From assembly GCA_017934845.1 (NCBI GenBank), contig JAGBIR010000117.1, positions 1 to 12,356 on the forward strand: a stretch of DNA of 12,356 bases. The letters are read 5' to 3'. A model generated the notes under the pieces. The model did not search any database. It saw nothing but the letters and a program-made list of their open reading frames with translations, and was not told where the DNA came from. The translations under genes were made by a program, and so were the position numbers. Source of the stretch: Alistipes sp. (GTDB lineage Bacteria; Bacteroidota; Bacteroidia; Bacteroidales; Rikenellaceae). The stretch's first letter is position 1; every line of letters begins with the position of its first letter. This document shows positions 1-7,707 of the stretch, piece by piece.

Positions 1-19
1 AATTTTGAATTTTGAATTC
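1..19 (+). repeat. AT-rich dispersed repeat, copy 1 (TTTTGAATTTTGAATT type)
   Basis: The window opens with AATTTTGAATTTTGAATTC, a run of the 7-bp unit TTTTGAA. Two further copies are in the window: 10961-10994 (opposite orientation) and 11252-11283 (same orientation, just before lysS). This copy may be cut by the window edge. It lies six bases from the hairpin-rich element at 26-140. No coding role is visible. Confidence 0.75.
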
Positions 20-25
20 AACAAC

Positions 26-140
26 ATACCCCCTCCCCCTTCGGGTACTCCCCCTATCTTAAGGGGAGAGTTTTTCTTCAGCTCCCCAAAATTTTCGCCC
101 CTAAAATAGGGGAGATGTCACGCAAGTGACAGAGGGGTAT
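26..140 (-). repeat. Hairpin-rich MITE-like intergenic element, left copy
   Basis: This 115-bp block is an inverted, diverged copy of 11016-11168. Both ends carry short inverted termini (ATACCCC at 26-32, GGGGTAT at 134-140). Read on the minus strand, its parts in order are: a head with hairpin GTCAC-TTGC-GTGAC (117-130), a hairpin CCCCTA-TTT-TAGGGG (98-112), an A-rich spacer, a second C-run/G-run hairpin (51-66) and a C/G-rich tail containing CCCGAAGGG. It has no ORF. It lies downstream of glgB with its head nearest that gene, the same arrangement as the right copy after the Sus operon. MITE-like or REP-like are inferred labels; no transposase or target-site duplication was found. Confidence 0.75.
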
Positions 141-174
141 AACACTATCGGTTCTCGTCTTTTAATTTAACAAT

Positions 175-204
175 AAAGGTGCTAAACAATCGTTCAGCAC
201 CTTT
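175..204 (-). terminator. Probable intrinsic terminator of glgB
   Basis: A 13-bp stem with one internal mismatch pairs 175-187 with 192-204 around the 4-base loop AATC. The core is AGGTGCT/AGCACCT. It starts about 20 bp past the glgB stop codon. The T-run on the minus strand is short (TTTATTGTT), so it is a moderate rather than strong terminator. It could also work in the other direction, where TTTTCTT follows. Confidence 0.65.
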
Positions 205-223
205 TCTTATCTCCTGTTTCGGC

Positions 224-2260
224 CTACTCCTTAACTTTTTTAAGCACAAGAGCCGTGCGCGAGGTGTTGTAAATCTTCAGGCGGGGCGCGAGCGAGCCAT
301 CTTCACACTCGACGTTGAATGTGAAGTACTCCTGACCCTTTGTCTGACGCTTCAAACCGCCGAAACGTGCCTCGTCGGTCGAGAGCAGCGCGACATACTT
401 GCCGGCCTCGTGAACGGGCAGCTCGTAGTCGGGGATGGAAGCCGTTGAGTGCCAATTAAATATGAATATAAGGTCGCGGTGCGAATATACCATAGTCTTG
501 TTCTGCTCGTCCATCAGCAGGTTGTAGGGGTAGCCGTTGGCGAGAATCTTCTCCTTGCTGACGAGCTTAATCATCGCGCGGTCGAAGTCGTTCAGATACG
601 AGTAGCGCAACGCCTTGCTGTCGGCCAATGACCACTGACGACGTGCGTGGGCGTACGACCAGCCGTTACCCTCGCGCGGGAAGTCAATCCACTCGGGATG
701 GCCGAACTCGTTACCCATAAAGTTGAGGTAGGCATCGCCGCCCGTAGTGATTGTAATAAGGCGAATCATCTTGTGCAGAGCCATACCGCGATCGACAACC
801 ATACTCTCGGTCTTGCGATCCATCGAGTCGTACATCAGCTTGTCGAGCAGGCGGAACGCGATGGTCTTGTCGCCCACCAACGCCTGGTCGTGCGACTCGG
901 CATAGGCTACGGTCTTGACCTCGGGTAGGCGGTTTGTAAGTATGCTCCACATCTCCCATATGTTCCAATCCTCGTCGGGCGTATCCTTCAGCATCTTGAT
1001 CCAGAAGTCGGGAATAGCCATTCCCAAGCGGAAGTCGAAGCCCATACCGCCGTCGTCGATAGGCGAGCAGCTGCCCGGCATACCGCTCACATCCTCGGCG
1101 ATGGTAACTGCCTTTGGATTAAGCTCATGCACCAAGCGATTGGCCAGCGTGAGGTAGGTTATTGCGTCGAGATCTACTCCCTCGTCGAAGAATTTCTCGC
1201 GAGTGTCGAAGTCGGTGTAGCCGCGATGATAGTAGAGCATTGATGTGACGCCATCGAAGCGATAACCGTCGAAGTGGAACTCCTCGAGCCAATACTTTAC
1301 GTTCGACAGAAGGAAGTGCTCAACACCACCCTTGCCGTAATCGAAAATCATTGAGTCCCAATACTTTTGGTAGCCTGCCTCGCCCGGCTTCGAGTAGTGA
1401 TGCCCCGAGCCATCGAGGTCGAGGATGCCCTCGTTCAGGTTCTTAACATAGTGGGCATGCACCAAGTCCATAATTACGGCAATGCCCATCGAGTGAGCCT
1501 TGTCGATAAGCTCCTTCAGCTCCTCGGGCGTACCAAAGCGCGACGAGGGGGCAAAGAAGTTGGCAACGTGGTAGCCAAACGAGCCGTAGTAGGGGTGCTC
1601 GGCAATGGCCATAAGCTGCACGGCGTTGTAGCCCGCCTTCTTTATGCGCGGTAAGACCTTATCTTTAAACTCGATATATGTTCCCACGCCCGGCTCCTCC
1701 TGCGCCATACCAACGTGCGCCTCGTAGATTAAGAGGTTTTTCATATCGGCACACTTGAACTTCGCATCGTGCCACTCGAAAGGTTGCTCGATCCAGAATT
1801 GTGCCGTATAGTTCTTTGTTACATCATCCTGCACCACGCGACGCGCATAGGCGGGAATACGGTCGTGCCAGCCATTTTTGCCGTGGATGTGTAACTTATA
1901 TAACGAGCCGTGAGTCAGCAAGTGACCATACATTGCCTCGGGCAGGAAGATGCTCCACACGCCATTCTCGCCCTTATCCAAGCGAAGTTGCGTGCGCTGC
2001 CACGAGTTGAAGTCGCCAAAGATAAATACGTCGATGGCCTCGGGCAGCCACTCGCGGAACCACCATCCGCAGAGCGCATCGTCCCACTGCCAGCCGAAGA
2101 AGTGGTGACCATTAGCATAATCAACAATAGAACCGGCCTGACGCTCAATATCTTGCATACGACGCAAGTATCTGTCGTGGCGGTCGGCAATACGGTCGGC
2201 GACGGGTTGTAACCACTCGTCACGCTCGACCATCGGAAGCAGGTTCTTTTTTTCGGTCAT
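224..2260 (-). CDS. glgB: 1,4-alpha-glucan (glycogen) branching enzyme, eukaryote-type GH13_8
   Basis: This 678-aa cytoplasmic enzyme cuts alpha-1,4 chains and rejoins them as alpha-1,6 branches during glycogen synthesis. An N-terminal CBM48-like beta domain (about 60-160, with FIFGDFNSW at 79-87) precedes the GH13 barrel. The four GH13 regions are intact: DLVHAH (D265, H270), GYRFDGVTSM (nucleophile D336), AEDVSGMP (acid/base E389) and ESHDQALVGDKT (D458). A C-terminal all-beta domain follows from about 580. Region IV and FMGNEFGHPEWIDFPREGN (514-532) match the form found in eukaryotic branching enzymes rather than E. coli GlgB, and the length (about 680-700) also fits. The start is the ATG read leftward from 2260, giving MTEKKNLLPM. 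It is divergent from the Sus operon and uses more GC-ending codons. No other glycogen genes are visible. Confidence 0.95.
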   Translation of the reverse strand: MTEKKNLLPMVERDEWLQPVADRIADRHDRYLRRMQDIERQAGSIVDYANGHHFFGWQWDDALCGWWFREWLPEAIDVFIFGDFNSWQRTQLRLDKGENGVWSIFLPEAMYGHLLTHGSLYKLHIHGKNGWHDRIPAYARRVVQDDVTKNYTAQFWIEQPFEWHDAKFKCADMKNLLIYEAHVGMAQEEPGVGTYIEFKDKVLPRIKKAGYNAVQLMAIAEHPYYGSFGYHVANFFAPSSRFGTPEELKELIDKAHSMGIAVIMDLVHAHYVKNLNEGILDLDGSGHHYSKPGEAGYQKYWDSMIFDYGKGGVEHFLLSNVKYWLEEFHFDGYRFDGVTSMLYYHRGYTDFDTREKFFDEGVDLDAITYLTLANRLVHELNPKAVTIAEDVSGMPGSCSPIDDGGMGFDFRLGMAIPDFWIKMLKDTPDEDWNIWEMWSILTNRLPEVKTVAYAESHDQALVGDKTIAFRLLDKLMYDSMDRKTESMVVDRGMALHKMIRLITITTGGDAYLNFMGNEFGHPEWIDFPREGNGWSYAHARRQWSLADSKALRYSYLNDFDRAMIKLVSKEKILANGYPYNLLMDEQNKTMVYSHRDLIFIFNWHSTASIPDYELPVHEAGKYVALLSTDEARFGGLKRQTKGQEYFTFNVECEDGSLAPRLKIYNTSRTALVLKKVKE

Positions 2261-2301
2261 AATGCTCTGTGTGTTTTAATGTCAAAAAACAGATTTATAT
2301 A

Positions 2302-2317
2302 CAAATATACAAAACTA
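2302..2317 (-). promoter_or_regulatory. Candidate glgB promoter -7 boxes
   Basis: On the minus strand two adjacent sequences fit the Bacteroidota -7 consensus TAnnTTTG: TAGTTTTG (2317-2310) and TATATTTG (2309-2302). They would start transcription about 35-50 bases before the glgB ATG. Neither has TTTG exactly 19 bases upstream, so the -33 element is weak or absent. A GCGAGAAGTGG site (2320-2330) lies immediately upstream, where a regulator could act. Confidence 0.4.
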
Positions 2318-2319
2318 TC

Positions 2320-2521
2320 GCGAGAAGTGGAACTTTTCTGTGCTCAATTTGTGTCAAAATTTATAATTCGTGCCGTTTTGATTATTTTTTGACGAAAAAT
2401 GGCAGTAAAATGTCGGGTTTGGCGACATATTATATATATAAGGTATAAATTAAGGGTAAATTCTCGAAAAATGATAAATTATATATTTTGCCACTTCTCG
2501 CTCGTGCCACTTCTCGCTCGT
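2320..2521. repeat. Inverted and tandem copies of GCGAGAAGTGG
   Basis: GCGAGAAGTGG occurs at 2320-2330. Its exact complement CCACTTCTCGC occurs at 2491-2501 and 2507-2517, inside a perfect 16-bp tandem duplication (GCCACTTCTCGCTCGT at 2490-2505 and 2506-2521, with GCCA continuing at 2522-2525). The outer copies therefore bracket about 160 bp of AT-rich DNA. Binding sites for a regulator of glgB or the Sus operon are the simplest reading; a small invertible segment is a less likely alternative. Confidence 0.7.
2410..2428. promoter_or_regulatory. Dyad ATGTCG-N7-CGACAT
   Basis: This is a perfect 6-bp inverted repeat around GGTTTGG, lying in AT-rich DNA about 150 bp upstream of the glgB start. 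It could be an operator half-site pair or a small hairpin. No second copy was found in the window, so function is unsupported beyond symmetry. Confidence 0.35.
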
Positions 2522-2745
2522 GCCATCGTAAAATAGGCGAAAAAAGTGCCGCAGCGAGATGATAAATTAAAATTATATAGCGAAAAATAATTACGATTCG
2601 ATATTTTTACGCACGTTTAACTTTTATTTTTGCGCAGAAAAAAGGTTAAAAATTGCGTTTTAATACATCTATATGCTATATGCTTTCAATGCGTAATAAA
2701 TGCCCCCGATTTGCTTATAGAACGTAACTTATTGTGAAATAAAAC

Positions 2746-2760
2746 AGTAAAATGTTTACT
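2746..2760. promoter_or_regulatory. Candidate operator AGTAAA-N3-TTTACT
   Basis: This perfect 15-bp dyad (AGTAAA ATG TTTACT) lies 25 bp upstream of the -33 box of the Sus operon promoter, centred roughly 70 bases before the inferred transcription start. That is a usual position for an activator site. The local sequence is AT-rich, so chance symmetry is possible. No regulator gene is present to pair with it. Confidence 0.4.
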
Positions 2761-2785
2761 TATGTAATTTTATTATTAAATTTTT

Positions 2786-2816
2786 TTTGTTATTTGCAAA
2801 TTATGACGTACTTTTG
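2786..2816 (+). promoter_or_regulatory. Sus operon promoter (TTTG-N19-TACTTTTG)
   Basis: TTTG at 2786-2789 and TACTTTTG at 2809-2816 match the Bacteroidota primary sigma consensus (TTTG, 19 bases, TAnnTTTG) exactly, including the spacing. Transcription should begin near 2823, leaving a leader of about 60 nt before the start codon at 2883. An AT tract lies upstream. The promoter shows that the ATG at 2787, although in frame, cannot be the real start. Confidence 0.8.
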
Positions 2817-2882
2817 CATTTGTATTTTTTCGTAAAAAACAGCCGAAAATACACAATTTTACAAACGTACAATAAAAAATTA

Positions 2883-5800
2883 ATGCTTATGGTAAGAAAA
2901 CTTGTACTATCGTTAATTGCTGTTTTGAGTGTAGCTGCTATGGCAGTAGCTCAGAATAAGCAGGTGTCAGGTACAGTCGTCGACGCTAATGGCGCGCCCG
3001 TAGTAGGTGCAACAGTTATCGTTGATGGTACCACAAACGGTACGACGACTGGTGCAGATGGTAAGTTTACCCTCTACGCGCCGGCCAACGGATCGTTGCA
3101 GATATCTTTTATCGGTTACGAGGATGAGTTGGTCGCTATTGCAGGCAAGACCGAACTTTTCGTTCAGTTGACCGAGGATACAACTGCCATCGAGGACGTT
3201 ATCGTCGTGGCTTTCGGTACGGCCAAGAAAGAGGCCTTCGCCGGATCAGCTACCGTTGTAAAGAGTGACGACATTGCCAAGTCACAGGTGGGTAACGTTG
3301 CCCAGTCTTTGGCAGGTAAGGTTGCCGGTGTTCAGTTGGCCAATACTTCTGGTCAGCCCGGTTCTCGTCCCGTGATCCACATTCGTGGTATTAGCTCAAT
3401 TTCTGCAGGCGTAGAGCCTTTGTATGTTGTTGATGGTATGCCTTATGATGGCGACCTGGCAAACATCAACCCTGCCGATATTGAGTCAATGACAGTCTTG
3501 AAGGATGCTACCTCAAACGCACTTTATGGTGCGCGTGGTGCTAACGGTGTTGTGATGATCACAACAAAGCGCGGTAAGGTAGGTCAGGCCATTATCAACC
3601 TCGATGCAAAGTGGGGTGTTAACTCACGCGCAATCAAGGAGTATGAGACTATCGATGATCCCGCACAGTATTACGAGACTCACTACAACTCGCTTTACAA
3701 CTATGCGTACTATGATCAGCATAAGTCTCAGGCTGATGCTCACCTTTGGGCAAATGAGAACTTGATCGGCAGTACTTATGGTTTGGGTTATCAGGTTTAT
3801 AACGTTCCCGAGGGTCAGTACTTCATTGGTACTAACGGTAAGGTTAACCCTTCAGCAACTTTGGGCCGCAAGATCACCCACAAGGGTCAGGATTACTATC
3901 TAACTCCCGATGACTGGATCGACGAGGCTTTCCGTACATCATTGCGTCAGGAGTACAACCTTTCGGCTTCAGGTTCAACAGACCGTGCTAACTTCTACGC
4001 TTCAATGGGTTACCTCGATGAGGAGGGTATCGCTTATCACTCTGACTTTGCTCGTGTAACAGCTCGTTTGCGTGCCGACTATCAGGCAAAGAAGTGGTTG
4101 AAGGTCGGTGGTAACATGGCTTACTCACACTTCGAGCACAACAAGCTCGACAATGAGGGTGACACAGGTTCATCTGGTAACGTGTTTACCTATACCAGCC
4201 GCGTGGCTCCTATCTATCCGGTTTATATCCGCGATGGCGAGGGTAACATCATGATCGACAAGAATGGTTACAAGCGTTATGACTACGGTGCCGGCGACAA
4301 CGCAGGTTTGGACCGTCCTATCATGGCCAATGGTAACCCCTTGTCAGCTACTATGCTTGATACAAACAACTCTGAGGGTAACGCTCTTAACGGTAACGGT
4401 TTCGCAGAGTTCAAGATTATCGACGGTTTGAAGGTTACTATCAACGGTTCAGTTAGCTTGGACGAGACTCGTTACACTGGCGTAACTAACCCCTACTATG
4501 GTCAGTATGCTACTTCAAACGGTGTCGTGACTATCCAGCACAGCCGTTCAATGGCTTACAACCTCCAGCAGTTGATTAACTACAACAAGACTTTCGGCAA
4601 GCACTCAGTAGAGGCTTTGCTCGGTCACGAGTACTATAACCTCCAGACTAACTATGTTTACGGTTCTAAGTCTAACATGTTCTCACAGGAGAATACCGAG
4701 TTGGGTGGTGCCGTAACCGATGGTTCTGCTGGTTCAGCTCGTACAGAGTACAACAACGAGGGTTTCTTCTTCCGTGGTCAGTATAGCTACGACGATCGTT
4801 ACTATATCAATGGTTCATATCGTCGCGATGCATCAAGCCGCTTCCATCCCGATAACCGTTGGGGTAACTTCTGGTCAGTTGGTGCTGCTTGGTTGATCAA
4901 CAAGGAGAAGTTTATGTCAGATGCCGATTGGATCGACATGTTGAAGTTCAAGCTCTCTTATGGTTCACAGGGTAACGATGGTATCGATTCATACCGTTAC
5001 ACCGATGTTTACTCAATCCGCTCTTCAGCAGGTTCAGTATCAGTATTGTTCTCTTCAAAGGGTAACAAGAACATCACATGGGAGACCAACGCTAACCTCC
5101 ACGTAGGTTTCGACTTCGATTTCTTCCACGGTCGTTTGGGTGGTTCAGTAGATTACTTCTATCGTAAGACTACCGACATGCTCTTCTCTCGTCCTACTCC
5201 CGTTTCACTCGGTTACTCGTCTTATATCGACAACATCGGTGATATGGTTAACAAGGGTATCGAGCTCGACATCCACGGTACTGCTATCCAGACAAAGAAC
5301 TTCCGTTGGGATTTGAACCTCAACCTTACTCACATGAAGAATAAGGTTACCAAGCTTCCTCCCGAGAAGAATGGTGGTTTCCAGAATGGTAGCTACTGGA
5401 TGGGTGAGGGCAAGCCTCTCTACACATTCTACATGCGTAAGTATGCAGGTGTAAACGAGCATGGTGAGTCAACATGGTATAAGGATGCAGCCGATGGTTC
5501 TATGATCACTACAACCGACTACGCTACAGCATCATATTATGAGTGCGATGAGGCTGATGCCGATTTCTATGGTGGTTTCGGTACATCATTGTCATTCTTC
5601 GGTGTTGACGTAAGCGTTAATTTCACATACCAGGTAGGTGGTTTGGTTTACGATTCAGGTTATGCAATGTTTATGGGTTCACCTATGTCGGGTGATACAG
5701 GTACCAACGTTCACGTTGATATATTGAAGGCTTGGACTCCTACAAACACAGCATCTAACATTCCTCGTTACCAGATGGGTGATCAGAACTCAGCATCACA

Positions 5801-6050
5801 GTCAGATCGTTTCTTGACCGATGCTTCATACCTCAACTTGCAGAACATCAACGTAGGTTATACATTGCCCAGCAAGTTCACAAGGAAGTTCTTGGTTGAG
5901 AAGATGCGTATCTACCTCAGCTGTGAGAATGTATTCTACTGGTCAAAGCGTCAGGGTCTTGATCCTCGCCAGTCATTCAGCGGTTCTACCAGTGCAGAGT
6001 TGTACTCACCCGTACGTACTATCTCTGGTGGTTTGAACATTACGTTCTAA
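2883..6050 (+). CDS. SusC/RagA-family TonB-linked outer-membrane transporter
   Basis: This ~1055-aa protein should form the outer-membrane beta-barrel channel that imports a ligand captured by its SusD partner, using TonB energy. In order it has a signal peptide (to about 23, AMAVAQ), a carboxypeptidase-regulatory-like beta domain (about 28-98, VSGTVVDANGAPVVGATV), a TonB-box-like segment IEDVIVVAFG (103-112), a plug domain (about 118-230, with LYVVDGMPYDG and NALYGARGANGVVMITTKRG), and a long barrel ending in F (LNITF), typical for barrel assembly. There is no N-terminal STN signalling domain, so direct sigma/anti-sigma control is not suggested. The start is ATG 2883 or 2889, both downstream of the promoter; an in-frame ATG at 2787 lies within the promoter. 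Glycine is mostly GGT and arginine mostly CGT, suggesting high expression. The substrate is unknown. Confidence 0.95.
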   Translation: MLMVRKLVLSLIAVLSVAAMAVAQNKQVSGTVVDANGAPVVGATVIVDGTTNGTTTGADGKFTLYAPANGSLQISFIGYEDELVAIAGKTELFVQLTEDTTAIEDVIVVAFGTAKKEAFAGSATVVKSDDIAKSQVGNVAQSLAGKVAGVQLANTSGQPGSRPVIHIRGISSISAGVEPLYVVDGMPYDGDLANINPADIESMTVLKDATSNALYGARGANGVVMITTKRGKVGQAIINLDAKWGVNSRAIKEYETIDDPAQYYETHYNSLYNYAYYDQHKSQADAHLWANENLIGSTYGLGYQVYNVPEGQYFIGTNGKVNPSATLGRKITHKGQDYYLTPDDWIDEAFRTSLRQEYNLSASGSTDRANFYASMGYLDEEGIAYHSDFARVTARLRADYQAKKWLKVGGNMAYSHFEHNKLDNEGDTGSSGNVFTYTSRVAPIYPVYIRDGEGNIMIDKNGYKRYDYGAGDNAGLDRPIMANGNPLSATMLDTNNSEGNALNGNGFAEFKIIDGLKVTINGSVSLDETRYTGVTNPYYGQYATSNGVVTIQHSRSMAYNLQQLINYNKTFGKHSVEALLGHEYYNLQTNYVYGSKSNMFSQENTELGGAVTDGSAGSARTEYNNEGFFFRGQYSYDDRYYINGSYRRDASSRFHPDNRWGNFWSVGAAWLINKEKFMSDADWIDMLKFKLSYGSQGNDGIDSYRYTDVYSIRSSAGSVSVLFSSKGNKNITWETNANLHVGFDFDFFHGRLGGSVDYFYRKTTDMLFSRPTPVSLGYSSYIDNIGDMVNKGIELDIHGTAIQTKNFRWDLNLNLTHMKNKVTKLPPEKNGGFQNGSYWMGEGKPLYTFYMRKYAGVNEHGESTWYKDAADGSMITTTDYATASYYECDEADADFYGGFGTSLSFFGVDVSVNFTYQVGGLVYDSGYAMFMGSPMSGDTGTNVHVDILKAWTPTNTASNIPRYQMGDQNSASQSDRFLTDASYLNLQNINVGYTLPSKFTRKFLVEKMRIYLSCENVFYWSKRQGLDPRQSFSGSTSAELYSPVRTISGGLNITF

Positions 6051-6081
6051 TCAGTGGTTTAACTTCTAAATGGAAAGAAAT

Positions 6082-7680
6082 ATGAAAAATAGCATAAAGA
6101 TTTTGTTTGGAGCAGCTCTTGCATCTACTATGTTGCTTAGCAGCTGTATCAAGGAGACTTTCCCTATGGAGGGTGCAGCTACTGCAGAGCAGATTGGTGC
6201 TTCGGAGAGCGGTTTGGCTGCGATGGTCTCTTCACTTAACGCTCAGATGACCGTTTACGGTACCACTGGTGAGAACCACTGGGATTTCGGTTATCCTTCA
6301 TTGATGATCATTCGTGACTTGCAGTGTAACGATATGGCAACCATTCCTTCTGGTTACCACCAGTTCCAGGCATGGGAGACCAACCGTTATATGGGTCCCG
6401 ACTACATTTACACCTCTTTGTACTGGCGATTCTACTACAAATTGGTTTACTTGGCAAACTCTATTCTTGCAATCCAGCAGGAGGGTGAGTCAGCAGGTGT
6501 TGCTCGCGCATACCGTGCTTTGGCATACCTCGATATGGTTCGTATGTACGATTTCAAGGCTAACAACTACACTACATCAGCAAACATGAACGTAGCTGTG
6601 CCTATCGTAACCGAGGCTACCGACGAGGCTGCTGCATCTAACAACCCCCGTGCTGCTACCGAGGAGGTTTACGCTTTGGTAGAGGCTGACCTGTTGGCTG
6701 CCGAGAAGGATTTGGCTTCTTACAAGCGTTCAGCTACCAACACTCCCGACGTAACTGTTGTTTGGGGTCTGTTGGCTCGTATGTACCTCGATCGCGGTGC
6801 GCGCTTCAACTCAACAGACGACTACAAGAAGGCTGCTGAGTACGCTCGCAAGGCTATCAACAACGGTGGTTATGCACCTTTGACACAGGCTCAGTGGTTG
6901 GATCCTATCAACGGTTTCAACAACAGTACTTCAAGCAAGGCTTGGATGTGGAGCATCAACCTTACTAAGGAGGATCGTACCGTTACAACAGGTATCTGTA
7001 ACTACATCTCAATGATCTCTGCCGAGGCTACTTTCGGTTACTGTATGGCATCAAGCAAGGAGTCACCTATGAAGTGTATCGATAAGGCTTTCTATGAGTC
7101 TATCCCCGCTACTGACTTCCGTAAGCAGGCTTTCCTTGCACCCGATTACAGCAACGCATCGAGCGCATTGTCAGGTGCTGAGTATGCATTGGCAAACTTC
7201 AACCCTTACACTCAGTTCAAGATTCGTCCTGCTGAGGGTAATGTTGACGAGCCTTTGATCGCAGCTGCTGCCGATATTCCATTGATGCGTATCGAGGAGA
7301 TGTATCTCATCGAGGCTGAGGCTACAGGTCTTGCAGGCGGTAATGGTCAGGCAATGTTGGAGTCATTCGTTAAGACATACCGTGACTCAGCTTATCAGTA
7401 CGATTCAAGCGTATCATTGTCAGAGAACGTTCTTTGGCAGAAGCGTTTGGAGTTCTGGGGCGAGGGTATCGTATGGTGGGACTACAAGCGTTTGAACAAG
7501 GGTCTTGAGCGCGGTTACCCCGGCACAAACCACTATGACGCTACTCGTTTCAACACCGATGGTATTGCTCCTTGGTTCAATATCACAATCAGCCGTTTGG
7601 AGACTGACTCAAACAGCGGTATTACACCTGATCAGAACAATCCCGATCCTACAGGTAAGGTAGAATTGTGGGAGGAGTAA
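6082..7680 (+). CDS. SusD/RagB-family surface nutrient-binding lipoprotein
   Basis: This is the partner of the upstream SusC-like protein and should act as the surface lid that binds ligand over the barrel. It begins MKNSIKILFGAALAST and has lipobox LSSC, with Cys22 the lipidated residue (Cys26 if the ATG at 6070 is used). SusD hallmarks are RAYRALAYLDMVRMYD in the N-terminal helical half, LLARMYLDRGA in a TPR-like helix, PLMRIEEMYLIEAEA, and KRLEFWGEGIVWWDYKRL near the C-terminus. About 532 aa is normal for the family. The gap to susC is about 20-30 bp, so cotranscription is very likely. I prefer ATG 6082 because it gives a standard signal peptide and GGAAAG precedes it. The ligand pocket cannot be inferred. 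Confidence 0.95.
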   Translation: MKNSIKILFGAALASTMLLSSCIKETFPMEGAATAEQIGASESGLAAMVSSLNAQMTVYGTTGENHWDFGYPSLMIIRDLQCNDMATIPSGYHQFQAWETNRYMGPDYIYTSLYWRFYYKLVYLANSILAIQQEGESAGVARAYRALAYLDMVRMYDFKANNYTTSANMNVAVPIVTEATDEAAASNNPRAATEEVYALVEADLLAAEKDLASYKRSATNTPDVTVVWGLLARMYLDRGARFNSTDDYKKAAEYARKAINNGGYAPLTQAQWLDPINGFNNSTSSKAWMWSINLTKEDRTVTTGICNYISMISAEATFGYCMASSKESPMKCIDKAFYESIPATDFRKQAFLAPDYSNASSALSGAEYALANFNPYTQFKIRPAEGNVDEPLIAAAADIPLMRIEEMYLIEAEATGLAGGNGQAMLESFVKTYRDSAYQYDSSVSLSENVLWQKRLEFWGEGIVWWDYKRLNKGLERGYPGTNHYDATRFNTDGIAPWFNITISRLETDSNSGITPDQNNPDPTGKVELWEE

Positions 7681-7707
7681 TGTTTAACCCGTAAAATGAG
7701 AGTAGAA

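Larger units (their letters stand above)
2261..2882. other. 622-bp divergent intergenic regulatory region
   Basis: This AT-rich stretch separates the starts of glgB and the SusC-like gene. I see no credible small gene on either strand. It holds candidate glgB -7 boxes (2302-2317), inverted and tandem GCGAGAAGTGG sites (2320-2330, 2490-2521), a dyad at 2410-2428, a dyad at 2746-2760 and the operon promoter (2786-2816). A further lone -7-like box, TATTTTTG, is at 2625-2632 with no matching -33. The length is generous for two promoters and suggests real regulatory input. About 2530-2740 shows nothing else I can name. Confidence 0.6.

Noticed and set aside
179..2223. Several plus-strand and alternative minus-strand open frames across glgB
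   Set aside because: All overlap the intact branching-enzyme frame, some contain the terminator hairpin, and none has domain-like sequence.
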